NCBI GenBank assembly: GCA_947499255.1
Contig: CANMNF010000001.1
Span: 124,001-188,000, forward strand
Reading direction: 5' to 3'
DNA length: 64,000 nt
DNA from: an uncultured Sphingomonadaceae bacterium
GTDB taxonomy: Bacteria > Pseudomonadota > Alphaproteobacteria > Sphingomonadales > Sphingomonadaceae
Shown: positions 56,422 to 64,000 of the stretch, one piece after another
Numbering within the stretch: position 1 is the first letter of the stretch
Layout of the letters: each line of letters opens with the position of its first letter
The notes under the pieces: generated by a model
The model's database searches: none
What the model saw: the letters and a program-made list of their open reading frames with translations, nothing else
What the model was told of the DNA's origin: nothing
Translations under genes and position numbers: made by a program

Positions 56422-57840
56422 CTACGCCGCGTTGTCGATGCCCAGATCGGAGAGCTTGCGATACAGCGTTGAACGACCAATGCCGAGGCGACGTGCCACT
56501 TCGGTCATGCGGCCACGGTAATGGCCAATGGCAAGGCGGATGACATCGGCCTCGATCTCTTCAAGAGGGCGCAGATTGCCGTCCTCGGTGTAGAGCAAGA
56601 CGCCCGCGCTTTCGCGCTGTTCGCCTTCATCCGCGTCCAGCTCGCCAACAATGGCGCTGAGTTGAGGGAAGTCCTCAGAGGTCAGCGCATCGCCATCGCA
56701 GAAGACGGCGGCGCGGAACAAAACGGCCTGAAGTTGGCGGACATTGCCCGGCCAGTCAAAGGCGGAAAGGAGTTGCAGTCCATCTGACGTAATGCCCATC
56801 GGACGCAAACCGGGCTGATCCCCGATGCGTTTGAGGAAGTGGCGAGTGAGAGCCGGGATATCGGCGGAACGCTCACGCAAAGGCGGCATGGTGATAGTGG
56901 TGCGCGATATCAGATCGAGCAGCTCCTGGCGGAAATGGCCGGTTGCGACCAGGTCAGCCAGTGGCAGATTGGAGGCGGCGATCACGCGGATATCGACTTT
57001 GAAGGAATGGGTGGCACCGATGGGCCGGACCTGGCGTGTTTCGAGCGCTTCGATCATACGGTCCTGCAAATCAGGGGCAAGGCGATCAACCTCGTCAAGC
57101 ACCAGCGTACCGCCATCGCAGCTTTGCAAGGCACCGGCCTGTTGCTCAAACGCGCCGGGAAACGCGCCTTTCTCATGCCCGAACAGCGTCGATTCAAGGC
57201 TGCTGGCAGGAATGCTGGCAACGTTGATAAGGCGGAACGGGGCTTTGGCGCGGGGGCTGGCGGCTTGCATGGCGCGCACCAGCATCTCCTTGCCGGTGCC
57301 GCTTTCGCCTTCGATTAGCACTTCGCCATGACCGCGCGCAGCCTTGGCGGCTTTGGCCAAAGCATCGCGGAAAGTGGGCGCGGTGCCGACCATCGCGTTG
57401 AAATCGAGGTCGGCAGGCATCTTCTCGGTAAGCGGGGTGAGCTCATCTTGCGGCGATTCGCGCGTGGTGGCGTTGCGCAAAGCTTGCATCAAGCGGTCGG
57501 GCGCAACGGGCTTCACCAGATAGTCGGTCGCCCCGGCGCGCATGGCTTCCACGGCCAATTGCGGAGAAGTGCTCGCGGTGAGCATCAGGATGGGCAGGGC
57601 AGGGCGGCGGTCCTTGAGTTCAGCGATCAGCTCGCAAGCTTCCTCGCCTGGAACCCATTGGTCGAGGATGATTGCAGAAAGCTGCATGCCTTCGCGCGTG
57701 CCAAGCGTGGCGATGGCTTTCTCGCTTTCATCCACCACCAATGTGCGCCAACCCTCGCGCCCGGCAAGCGCGGTGATGAGCCGGCTTTGCGCTGGCTCAT
57801 CATCGATCAGCATCAACATACGCTGTTCAGCTTCGCTCAT
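56422..57840 (-). CDS. Sigma-54-type response regulator (NtrC family) with altered GAFTGA
   Basis: The 472-residue protein has a receiver domain (DD at 13-14, phospho-accepting Asp60, MLTAS, VKPV), an AAA+ domain with Walker A GESGTGKE (178-185) and Walker B GGTLVLDEVD (243-252), and a C-terminal Fis-type helix-turn-helix (VARRLGIGRSTLYRKL). The sigma-54 contact loop reads GAFPGA (225-230) rather than GAFTGA. The Thr is usually essential for sigma-54 remodelling, so it may work differently or act as a repressor. No partner kinase is adjacent. Confidence 0.9.
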   Translation of the reverse strand: MSEAEQRMLMLIDDEPAQSRLITALAGREGWRTLVVDESEKAIATLGTREGMQLSAIILDQWVPGEEACELIAELKDRRPALPILMLTASTSPQLAVEAMRAGATDYLVKPVAPDRLMQALRNATTRESPQDELTPLTEKMPADLDFNAMVGTAPTFRDALAKAAKAARGHGEVLIEGESGTGKEMLVRAMQAASPRAKAPFRLINVASIPASSLESTLFGHEKGAFPGAFEQQAGALQSCDGGTLVLDEVDRLAPDLQDRMIEALETRQVRPIGATHSFKVDIRVIAASNLPLADLVATGHFRQELLDLISRTTITMPPLRERSADIPALTRHFLKRIGDQPGLRPMGITSDGLQLLSAFDWPGNVRQLQAVLFRAAVFCDGDALTSEDFPQLSAIVGELDADEGEQRESAGVLLYTEDGNLRPLEEIEADVIRLAIGHYRGRMTEVARRLGIGRSTLYRKLSDLGIDNAA

Positions 57841-58028
57841 TGTACCCAAGTCTCCCACGCGGAACGCCCGCCAATGTCTCAAAAAGGGACAATAGCAAAA
57901 TCAGGTAAATACGCGATTAAGCGCGTAACTTGGCAATCAGAGCGCTTGCCCCCCTTGAGCATTGTTCAAAGGCCGGATAGAGGGACGTTCAACAGCCATT
58001 CACGAAAAATCTCAGGGGCAGGACCACC
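57841..58028. promoter_or_regulatory. Divergent region: response regulator and cox-pnt operon
   Basis: This 188-bp region serves two divergent units. An inverted repeat TGTCTC (57875-57880) / GGGACA (57886-57891) lies 35 bases before the regulator start. Its TGTC/GACA arms resemble NtrC-family operators, so autoregulation is possible. Confidence 0.4.
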
Positions 58029-58151
58029 ATGGCCGAACCGCATGATATGAAATCCGCAAACGGAACTTACGAAAGCTTCATTTCCACATTGAAATGGGCC
58101 GTTCCTGTGCTTGCTGTCCTCACGCTCTTTGTTGTGATGTTGATCGCTTAA
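58029..58151 (+). CDS. aa3-type cytochrome c oxidase subunit IV, 40 residues
   Basis: ATG 58029 opens a 40-codon frame: MAEPHDMKSANGTYESFIST, followed by one membrane helix (WAVPVLAVLTLFVVMLIA). Size and layout match the small bacterial aa3 oxidase subunit IV family (COX4_pro_2). Its TAA overlaps the pntAA ATG (TAATG), so it is coupled to the transhydrogenase genes. The main oxidase subunits are elsewhere. Confidence 0.85.
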   Translation: MAEPHDMKSANGTYESFISTLKWAVPVLAVLTLFVVMLIA

Positions 58152-59275
58152 TGCGCATTGCTGTATTGAAAGAGCAAGCCTTGGGCGAAACGCGCGTTGC
58201 CGCGACGCCTGAGACAGTCAAGAAGTTTACCGCACTTGGCGCTGTGGTCGCAGTGGAAGCGGGAGCGGGCGCGTTTGCCTCTATCACCGATGAAGCGTTT
58301 GCAGATGCTGGGGCAATCGTTGGCAGTGCCGCTGACACAGTGAAGGGCGCGGATATCGTGCTTGGCGTGCAAGCGCCTGATGTTGCTGCGCTTTCAGGTG
58401 CCGCAAAGGGCGCTTGGGTCGCGGCATCATTCGATCCGTTCGGTCAGAAGGGCCGGGTTGAAGCTTATGCCAAAGCTGGGCTTGAAGCGCTTTCGATGGA
58501 ATTTATGCCGCGTATCACGCGTGCGCAAAGCATGGATGTCCTCTCCAGCCAATCCAACTTATCCGGTTACAAGGCAGTGCTGGCGGCGGCTGATACCTAT
58601 GGCCGCGCTTTCCCGATGATGATGACGGCGGCGGGCACAGTCTCTGCTGCCAAGGCGTTTATCATGGGTGTGGGTGTGGCAGGCTTGCAAGCGATTGCCA
58701 CGGCCAAGCGGCTTGGCGCGCAGGTTTCGGCGACTGACGTTCGCTCCGCCACCAAAGAACAGATCCAATCGCTCGGTGCAAAACCGATCTTTGTGGAAAG
58801 TGTTGAAGGCATCGAAGGCGAAGGATCGGGCGGCTATGCCACCGAGATGAGCGATGAGTACAAAAAGGCGCAGGCCGAACTCGTCTCCTCCCACATCGCC
58901 AAACAAGATATCGTGATCACCACCGCATTGATCCCGGGCCGCGCAGCACCTGTGCTGATTACAGATGCACAGATCGCCACGATGAAGCCGGGCAGTGTGA
59001 TCTTTGATCTCGCGGTCGCGCAAGGCGGCAATGTCGAAGGCTCTGTCGCGGATCAGGTTGTGGACAGGCATGGTGTGAAAATCATCGGCTATTCCAATAC
59101 GCCCGCACAATTGCCAGCGGATGCCAGCGCATTGTTCAGCCGCAACTTATACAATTTTCTCAACGCCTTCTGGGACAAGGAAGCGGGCAAGCCCGTGCTT
59201 GACGAAGAAATCGGTGATGCCGTGCGCCTGACGCAGGGCGGTGCAGTCGTCAATGAACGGCTCAAAGGGGGCTAA
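58151..59275 (+). CDS. pntAA: NAD(P) transhydrogenase subunit alpha 1
   Basis: The 374-residue soluble domain I begins MRIAVLKEQALGETRVAATP and has the NAD-binding Rossmann segment VGVAGLQAIATAKRLGA and the TALIPGRAAPVLIT motif. It binds NAD(H) in proton-coupled hydride transfer to NADP. It is the first of three split genes, two bases before pntAB. Confidence 0.96.
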   Translation: MRIAVLKEQALGETRVAATPETVKKFTALGAVVAVEAGAGAFASITDEAFADAGAIVGSAADTVKGADIVLGVQAPDVAALSGAAKGAWVAASFDPFGQKGRVEAYAKAGLEALSMEFMPRITRAQSMDVLSSQSNLSGYKAVLAAADTYGRAFPMMMTAAGTVSAAKAFIMGVGVAGLQAIATAKRLGAQVSATDVRSATKEQIQSLGAKPIFVESVEGIEGEGSGGYATEMSDEYKKAQAELVSSHIAKQDIVITTALIPGRAAPVLITDAQIATMKPGSVIFDLAVAQGGNVEGSVADQVVDRHGVKIIGYSNTPAQLPADASALFSRNLYNFLNAFWDKEAGKPVLDEEIGDAVRLTQGGAVVNERLKGG

Positions 59276-59277
59276 TC

Positions 59278-59562
59278 ATGGACTTCATTTCAATTCTCTC
59301 GATCTTCGTTCTGGCCTGCTTTGTGGGTTATTACGTTGTCTGGTCAGTAACACCGGCTCTTCACACGCCTTTGATGGCGGTGACCAATGCGATTTCCTCG
59401 GTGATTATCGTGGGCGCACTGATTGCTGCGGCGGAAGCTGGCAGTCCCGCGGCCAAATGGCTGGGGCTTGTCGGTGTGGTGCTCGCTAGCGTGAACATCT
59501 TTGGCGGTTTTGCTGTCACCGGGCGAATGCTCGCCATGTATAAGAAGAAGGAGAAAAAATGA
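59278..59562 (+). CDS. pntAB: NAD(P) transhydrogenase subunit alpha 2
   Basis: The 94-residue membrane subunit has about three to four helices (SIFVLACFVGYYVVW, VTNAISSVIIVGALIAA, LGLVGVVLASVNIFGGF). In E. coli this part is fused to the alpha subunit; the split form is common in alphaproteobacteria. It overlaps pntB by four bases. Confidence 0.95.
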   Translation: MDFISILSIFVLACFVGYYVVWSVTPALHTPLMAVTNAISSVIIVGALIAAAEAGSPAAKWLGLVGVVLASVNIFGGFAVTGRMLAMYKKKEKK

Positions 59563-61025
59563 TGATCTCCTTCTTCGCATCAGGCGCTGCCAATGAAGCT
59601 GCGGCCGCCGGTACACCTGCATGGGCGATGCTTGCATATCTTGCAGCAGGCGTGTTCTTCATCCTTGCGCTGCGCGGGCTTTCCAGTCCTGCGACCAGCC
59701 AGGCGGGCAACCGTAATGGTATGATCGGCATGGTGCTGGCCGTTGTTACAACGCTGGTCACGCATGAGATTGCCACATTGCCGGAAATCGGCGTCGCGAT
59801 GCTGATCGGTGGGGTTATCGGTGTCACCATTGCGCGCAAGATCGCCATGACTTCCATGCCGGAATTGGTTGCAGGGTTTCACTCGCTTGTCGGCCTTGCC
59901 GCCGTACTCGTGGGCTGGGCTGCTTATATGGATCCGGTCGCTTTCAAACTGGCCGAGCCAGGCGGTCCTATCGGTATGGTATCCAAGATCGAAATGGGTC
60001 TGGGCATTGCCATTGGTGCGATTACCTTTTCGGGCTCCGTCATCGCCTTTGCCAAGCTTGCTGGCAAGATGAGCGGCGCGCCGATCCTTTTGCCGATGCG
60101 CCATTTCATCAATCTGGGCACTCTGGCTGCGATTATCGTTTTGACTGCGATGTTCGCGATGGCCACTGGCCCTGCTGAAACGATGCCGTTGATAGTGGCA
60201 TTGACTGTGCTGGCCTTCATCATCGGCTTCTTATTGATTATCCCGATTGGCGGTGCGGATATGCCCGTGGTTGTGTCCATGTTGAACAGCTATTCCGGTT
60301 GGGCGGCGGCAGCGATGGGCTTTACGCTTGGCAATAGTGCGATGATCATCACCGGCGCTCTGGTCGGTTCTTCAGGCGCGATTTTGAGCTATATTATGTG
60401 CCGCGCGATGAACCGCAGTTTCATCAGCGTAATCGCAGGCGGCTTTGGCGCAGAAGATAGCACAGGCGGTGCTGGCGGTCCTATCGAACAACGCCCCTAC
60501 AAACAGGGCAGTGCGGACGATGCAGCCTTCATGCTCGATCAGGCCGAAAAGGTTATCATCATCCCGGGATACGGCATGGCCGTTGCCCAGGCACAGCACG
60601 TGCTGCGCGAAATGGGAGATCTGCTGCGCGAACGCGGGGTCGAGGTGAAATATGCCATTCACCCGGTTGCTGGCCGTATGCCGGGGCACATGAACGTGCT
60701 GCTGGCCGAAGCCAATGTGCCTTATGACGAAGTGTTTGAGCTGGAAGATGTAAATTCAGAATTCAGCCAGGCGGATGTCGCCTTTATCATCGGTGCAAAT
60801 GACGTGGTGAACCCGGCGGCCAAGACCGACAAATCCTCACCCATTTACGGCATGCCCGTGTTTGATGTCGATAAGGCCAAGCAGGTCTTTTTCATCAAGC
60901 GTTCGATGGGCGGCGTGGGTTATGCCGGCGTTGATAATGATGTGTTCTACATGGATCAAACCATGATGCTGCTGTCCGATGCCAAGAAGATGGTGGAAGA
61001 AATCAACAAGGCATTGGACGCTTAA
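59559..61025 (+). CDS. pntB: NAD(P) transhydrogenase subunit beta
   Basis: The 488-residue protein has about nine membrane helices and a C-terminal NADP-binding domain III (IIPGYGMAVAQAQHVLREM, HPVAGRMPGHMNVLLAEANV, IIGANDVVNPAA). Together with PntAA/AB it makes NADPH using the proton gradient. AAGGAG precedes the two candidate ATGs (59559 and 59562). A strong terminator follows. Confidence 0.97.
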   Translation: MMISFFASGAANEAAAAGTPAWAMLAYLAAGVFFILALRGLSSPATSQAGNRNGMIGMVLAVVTTLVTHEIATLPEIGVAMLIGGVIGVTIARKIAMTSMPELVAGFHSLVGLAAVLVGWAAYMDPVAFKLAEPGGPIGMVSKIEMGLGIAIGAITFSGSVIAFAKLAGKMSGAPILLPMRHFINLGTLAAIIVLTAMFAMATGPAETMPLIVALTVLAFIIGFLLIIPIGGADMPVVVSMLNSYSGWAAAAMGFTLGNSAMIITGALVGSSGAILSYIMCRAMNRSFISVIAGGFGAEDSTGGAGGPIEQRPYKQGSADDAAFMLDQAEKVIIIPGYGMAVAQAQHVLREMGDLLRERGVEVKYAIHPVAGRMPGHMNVLLAEANVPYDEVFELEDVNSEFSQADVAFIIGANDVVNPAAKTDKSSPIYGMPVFDVDKAKQVFFIKRSMGGVGYAGVDNDVFYMDQTMMLLSDAKKMVEEINKALDA

Positions 61026-61049
61026 CGCCATCACAATTGGCGCTTTTTG
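61024..61049 (+). terminator. Intrinsic terminator of the pnt operon
   Basis: CGCCA (61026-61030) pairs with TGGCG (61038-61042) across a 7-base loop, followed by CTTTTTG. It begins at the pntB stop codon. Confidence 0.82.
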
Positions 61050-61133
61050 TTTCATTGGGTTAGACTTGGTTCATCTGTGTCCCTTATGGGATGGAGGATA
61101 GGCCGTCTGTGCGGTAGTTATGGGGGCTTTTTG

Positions 61134-61829
61134 ATGCGTAAACTCGGACTGATCGGTGGCATGAGCTGGGTCTCCACCCACCGTTATTACGAGCGTATCA
61201 ATCGCATCATTCAACGCGATGTGGACCAGAAAGCGTCTGCCCCGATGTTGATCGAAAACCTCGATTTTCGTCCGCTCTACAGGCTCGATACTGAAGAGAA
61301 GTGGGCTAACGCTGCAGATATCATCACCGCCTCGGCACAGCGGCTGTCCGATGCGGGCGCGGAAATGTTGCTGATCGGCGCGAATTCCATGCATAAAGTG
61401 TATCGCGATGTGGCCGCGCGCATTGACACACCGATCCTGCATATTGCGGAATGTGTAGGCGTGGCGATGAAAGCTGATGGCATTGGCCGCGCGGCAATCA
61501 TTGGTTCAAGCAATGTGATGACGGAAAGCTTTTACCGGCGCCGTCTGGTCGCGCATGATGTTGATTTGCTGCCACCAAATATGAGCTATGTCGCCGATCT
61601 TGATCGCATCATTTATGAAGAATTGATGGTGGGCAAGGTGAAGCGTGATAGCGAGCGCACTTTGAAAAGCATGTTTACCCGGCTTGAAAGCGATGGCGCG
61701 CAGGCGATTGTGCTGGCCAATACAGAGCTTGGCCTGATCGTTGACGTCGATGCCAATGTTTTGCCAATTTACGATGCGATGCGCATCCACGCCGCGCGCG
61801 CTGCGGAGTGGATCATCGGGGACAAGTAA
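61134..61829 (+). CDS. Asp/Glu racemase-like protein lacking both catalytic cysteines
   Basis: The 231-residue protein matches YgeA-like amino-acid racemases along its length (MRKLGLIGGMSWVSTHRYYE, TPILHIAECVGVAMKADG, RIIYEELMVGKVKRDSER). The two catalytic Cys positions are changed: the first CTNTMHK-type motif reads GANSMHK (Gly82), and the second GCTE reads ANTE (Asn196). Only Cys107 remains. Two-base racemisation is therefore unlikely; a binding or non-racemase role is possible. ATG 61134 follows a G-rich site. Confidence 0.85.
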   Translation: MRKLGLIGGMSWVSTHRYYERINRIIQRDVDQKASAPMLIENLDFRPLYRLDTEEKWANAADIITASAQRLSDAGAEMLLIGANSMHKVYRDVAARIDTPILHIAECVGVAMKADGIGRAAIIGSSNVMTESFYRRRLVAHDVDLLPPNMSYVADLDRIIYEELMVGKVKRDSERTLKSMFTRLESDGAQAIVLANTELGLIVDVDANVLPIYDAMRIHAARAAEWIIGDK

Positions 61830-61844
61830 GCCGGGTTGACCACA

Positions 61845-61866
61845 AAGCGCGAGCGTTCGCGCCTTG
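61845..61866 (+). terminator. Weak hairpin after the racemase-like gene
   Basis: GCGCGA (61847-61852) pairs with TCGCGC (61857-61862) across a GCGT loop, followed by CTTGTTCC. The T tract is poor, so termination is uncertain. Confidence 0.35.
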
Positions 61867-61908
61867 TTCCCGTTGTCAGCCTGCGCCCCATTCAATAGCG
61901 CTTAGCAC

Positions 61909-63069
61909 ATGTCTCGTGCGCCCTACGCCGCTGATCCCGCCGCTTCGCGCGGTCGTGAATTCGATCAACCGGGCCATGGTGTGCGCGGGCCGCGCAGCGC
62001 GTTTCAGCGCGATCGTGATCGTATCATCCATTCGATCAGCTTCCGCAGATTGGCCGGCAAGACACAGGTTTTCGTCGCGCCCGATGGCGATCATTACCGC
62101 GTCCGCCTGACGCACAGCCTTGAAGTTGCGCAAATAGGCCGGGTTATTGCGCGCGCGCTGGGCTTGGACGAGGATTTGACCGAAGCATTGTGTCTGGCGC
62201 ATGATCTGGGCCACCCCCCATTTGGCCACTCGGGGGAAGAGGCGCTTAACGCTGCGCTTCAGACGCGCGGCGGATTTGCCCATAACGAACAGACGATGCG
62301 TATCCTTATGCGGCTCAATAGCCCCTATATTGGGCTAACCGGGCTTAATCTCAGCTGGGAAGTGCTTGAAGGATTGGCCAAGCATAATGGCCCTGTTCAA
62401 CAGCCGGGCTGGGCGCTGGAACAGCTTGACGCAGCCTTCCCTTTAAAGCTGACGCGGTGGCCTTCGCTCGAAGCGCAAGTGGCCGCGCTGGCGGATGATA
62501 TTGCCTATGACAATCACGACATTGATGATGGCGTGCGCGCCGGGTTCCTCTCAATAGATGATCTGCTGACGCTCGATTTTCTGGCGGAGTTGTGGAACAA
62601 TATCACGGCGCGTTATCCCGATGCATCGCAGCAAGCGCGCCTGCGCGAACTGGTTCGCACGCAGATCGGCATCATGGTCAATGATCTGCTGGAGACGACG
62701 CGCGCACGGCTTTCCGGTATCAAAACCATAGACGATATCCGCGGTGCAGGCGGCCCCATTGCGGGGTTCTCACCTGAAATGGCGGCGCGCGAACGCACGC
62801 TTAAAGCGTTCCTCTATGACAAGCTCTATTATCATGAGGAACAGCGGGCTACCGCGCAGCGCGCGCGCGATGTGATCGCAAAACTTTATGCCGCTTATGA
62901 TCAAAAGCCCGAACTGATGAATGCAGGCTGGGCTGAGCAATTGCCGGAACAAGAGCCTGCGCGCGGCCGCCATATTGCAGACTTCATCGCCGGGATGACA
63001 GATAGTTACGCAATAGGGCAATACCGCCAAATCTTTGGCGAGACACCCGAAGGGTTGCGCAATGTCTAA
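61909..63069 (+). CDS. dgt: Deoxyguanosinetriphosphate triphosphohydrolase-like protein
   Basis: The 386-residue HD-domain protein has RLTHSLEVAQIGR, the HD pair in CLAHDLGHPPFGHSGEEAL, and DDIAYDNHDIDDG. Such enzymes cleave dNTPs to nucleosides and triphosphate and influence dNTP pools and phage resistance. The N-terminal PRSAFQRDRDRIIHSISFRR is typical. The downstream gene overlaps its stop by eight bases. Confidence 0.94.
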   Translation: MSRAPYAADPAASRGREFDQPGHGVRGPRSAFQRDRDRIIHSISFRRLAGKTQVFVAPDGDHYRVRLTHSLEVAQIGRVIARALGLDEDLTEALCLAHDLGHPPFGHSGEEALNAALQTRGGFAHNEQTMRILMRLNSPYIGLTGLNLSWEVLEGLAKHNGPVQQPGWALEQLDAAFPLKLTRWPSLEAQVAALADDIAYDNHDIDDGVRAGFLSIDDLLTLDFLAELWNNITARYPDASQQARLRELVRTQIGIMVNDLLETTRARLSGIKTIDDIRGAGGPIAGFSPEMAARERTLKAFLYDKLYYHEEQRATAQRARDVIAKLYAAYDQKPELMNAGWAEQLPEQEPARGRHIADFIAGMTDSYAIGQYRQIFGETPEGLRNV

Positions 63070-63745
63070 GCGGCGCGTCATGTTGGTGGGGGCAACGGGC
63101 CTGATCGGTCGCGAGGTAATCGCGCGCGCATCGCGTATGCCCGATATCGCTTTGGTGGGGCTGGGCCGCAATGAAATGGAGATGCCGCCGGGGGCGCGGT
63201 TTGAATTGCTGCTGGCTGATCCTGCCAATTGGGATGAGGCGGTGGCGACGATAAATCCCGAAGTGGTGATCTGCGCTTTGGGCACAACGCGTCGCAAGGC
63301 AGGCAGCGATGAAGCGTTTCGCAAAGTCGATCATGATCTGGTGCTGAAAGTCGCGCAGGCTGCAAAAGAGACGGGGGCCGATCATTTCGTCCACATCTCC
63401 GCCGTTGGCGCAGATATGGCATCGCGCAACCTTTATTTGCGGACCAAGGGAGAGACTGAGCACGCGTTGCAAAGGCTGCATTTTCGTCGGCTCGACGTCA
63501 TGCGGCCCGGTCTGTTGCGCGGCGCGCGCCAAGGTGATTTCCGCTTGGGTGAACGGGTCGCTACCGTGCTTAGCCCGGTCACCGACCTGTTGCTTTGGGG
63601 TGGTTTGAAACGGTTTCGCTCTATCGCGGCGTCCGCTGTAGCGACCGCTTGTCTTCAGGCCACGCGGGAGAAGCCGGGTGGGGCGTTTGTCTTTCAACAT
63701 GTGGGCATGCACCGTCTGATCCAACGTTTCGAAAAAAAGCGATAG
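63062..63745 (+). CDS. NAD(P)-binding Rossmann protein (SDR/YwnB-like)
   Basis: The 227-residue protein has the dinucleotide loop VMLVGATGLIGREV near the start, VVICALGTTRRKAGSDEAF, and a mid-protein YLRTKGETEHAL with the Tyr-Lys-like pair of atypical SDRs. The reaction is unknown. Its ATG (63062) lies inside the end of dgt, so translation is coupled. Confidence 0.87.
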   Translation: MSKRRVMLVGATGLIGREVIARASRMPDIALVGLGRNEMEMPPGARFELLLADPANWDEAVATINPEVVICALGTTRRKAGSDEAFRKVDHDLVLKVAQAAKETGADHFVHISAVGADMASRNLYLRTKGETEHALQRLHFRRLDVMRPGLLRGARQGDFRLGERVATVLSPVTDLLLWGGLKRFRSIAASAVATACLQATREKPGGAFVFQHVGMHRLIQRFEKKR

Positions 63746-63748
63746 GCC

Positions 63749-64000
63749 GTGGCGCGATTGTTCGAGAAGGCCACTGCGCTCTTTGCCATTTGGACAGTGT
63801 TGGGCGTGGCATGGGCGTGGTTTACCCCTGCGCATTTCGCGTGGGTCACATCAAGCCAGATCGCCGGTCAATCGCTGATTAGCGTGCTTCTGGGTATCGT
63901 CATGCTGGGCATGGGGCTGACGTTGAACTTCGATGATTTCAAGCGCGTGCTCACCATGCCGCGATGCGTTGCCGCAGGGGTTGGATTGCAATTTACCGTT
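63749..64000 (+). CDS. Bile acid:sodium symporter family protein, N-terminal part
   Basis: A GTG at 63749, three bases after the previous stop, opens a frame that continues past the window. The first 84 residues contain hydrophobic helices and VMLGMGLTLNFDDFKRVL, which is the BASS/SBF (YocS-like) signature. It is probably a Na+-coupled transporter of an organic acid. Only the first two or three helices are visible. Confidence 0.82.
   Translation, partial: MARLFEKATALFAIWTVLGVAWAWFTPAHFAWVTSSQIAGQSLISVLLGIVMLGMGLTLNFDDFKRVLTMPRCVAAGVGLQFTV

Overview
The window reads as a chromosomal segment of an aerobic alphaproteobacterium, most likely order Sphingomonadales and probably Erythrobacteraceae. 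This is inferred from gene content and style, not from a search. The signs are: a CcrM-type GANTC methyltransferase, the ChvG/ChvI two-component system next to a short HPr kinase and a divergent pckA, a 40-residue aa3-type cytochrome oxidase subunit IV, a split-alpha (PntAA/PntAB/PntB) transhydrogenase, short-form HisG, BolA and J-domain neighbours, and moderately high GC. Sodium handling is prominent: NhaA, a Ca2+/Na+ exchanger, a NavAb-like sodium channel and a membrane pyrophosphatase. That fits a marine or brackish lifestyle. I see no tRNA, rRNA, CRISPR array, transposase or prophage. The window looks like core genome with dense, translationally coupled operons.

Layout. 1-2155 (minus): a GNAT-like acetyltransferase coupled to a cupin/JmjC protein, plus the first codons of a gene leaving the window. 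2254-4531: pyrophosphatase hppA flanked by hairpins. 4616-7933 (minus): operon hisG-hisD-nusB-thiL. 7976-12100: DUF2332, then a minus-strand bolA-GST-pirin-FKBP run, then a J-domain gene. 12192-16809: DUF389 protein, MpaB-like oxygenase, GST, VOC protein, cobS. 16904-20731: M28 peptidase and a bifunctional PBP1A. 20728-23491 (minus): fmt-truA-quinone reductase. 23537-26679: recR, def with a His-rich insert, a Cys-rich copper-binding protein, rmuC. 26687-31976 (minus): chvI-chvG-hprK-rapZ-EIIA-HPr-trmH, with pckA divergent at 32292. 34059-35178: a small cluster with a DUF937 protein. 35246-36731 (minus): TonB and a hydrolase. 36832-39303: two tandem cysteine desulfurases and a [2Fe-2S] ferredoxin. 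39373-43828: DJ-1/PfpI protein, Nav channel, parC, a secreted protein. 44079-48299 (minus): CCA-adding enzyme, NUDIX, DUF1285, GNAT, PQQ-type sugar dehydrogenase. 48298-51279: rnhB, nhaA, Ca2+/Na+ antiporter. 51276-54789: sulfotransferase, ccrM, lipoprotein, a duplicated ccrM tail, an orphan membrane protein. 55083-57840: folP and a sigma-54-type response regulator. 58029-61025: coxIV-like/pntAA/pntAB/pntB. 61134-64000: a racemase-like protein, dgt, a Rossmann protein and the start of a bile-acid:Na+ symporter family gene.

How the genes work together. The block at 26.7-33.9 kb joins envelope/acid-stress sensing (ChvG/ChvI) to a regulatory PTS (HprK, HPr, EIIA-Man), RapZ and the gluconeogenic gene pckA, so it is probably a carbon and cell-envelope decision module. 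The tandem desulfurases and ferredoxin form an Fe-S or sulfur-transfer unit. The ccrM upstream region carries six GANTC sites and a perfect DnaA box, which suggests cell-cycle feedback control.

The observations most worth a second look are the GANTC/DnaA arrangement, an Asp/Glu-racemase-like protein lacking both catalytic cysteines, an NtrC-family protein with GAFPGA in place of GAFTGA, the duplicated fragment of the ccrM 3' end, a structured nhaA leader, and an intergenic array of 24-bp repeats and hairpins after folP. I found no convincing large new defence or mobile system.
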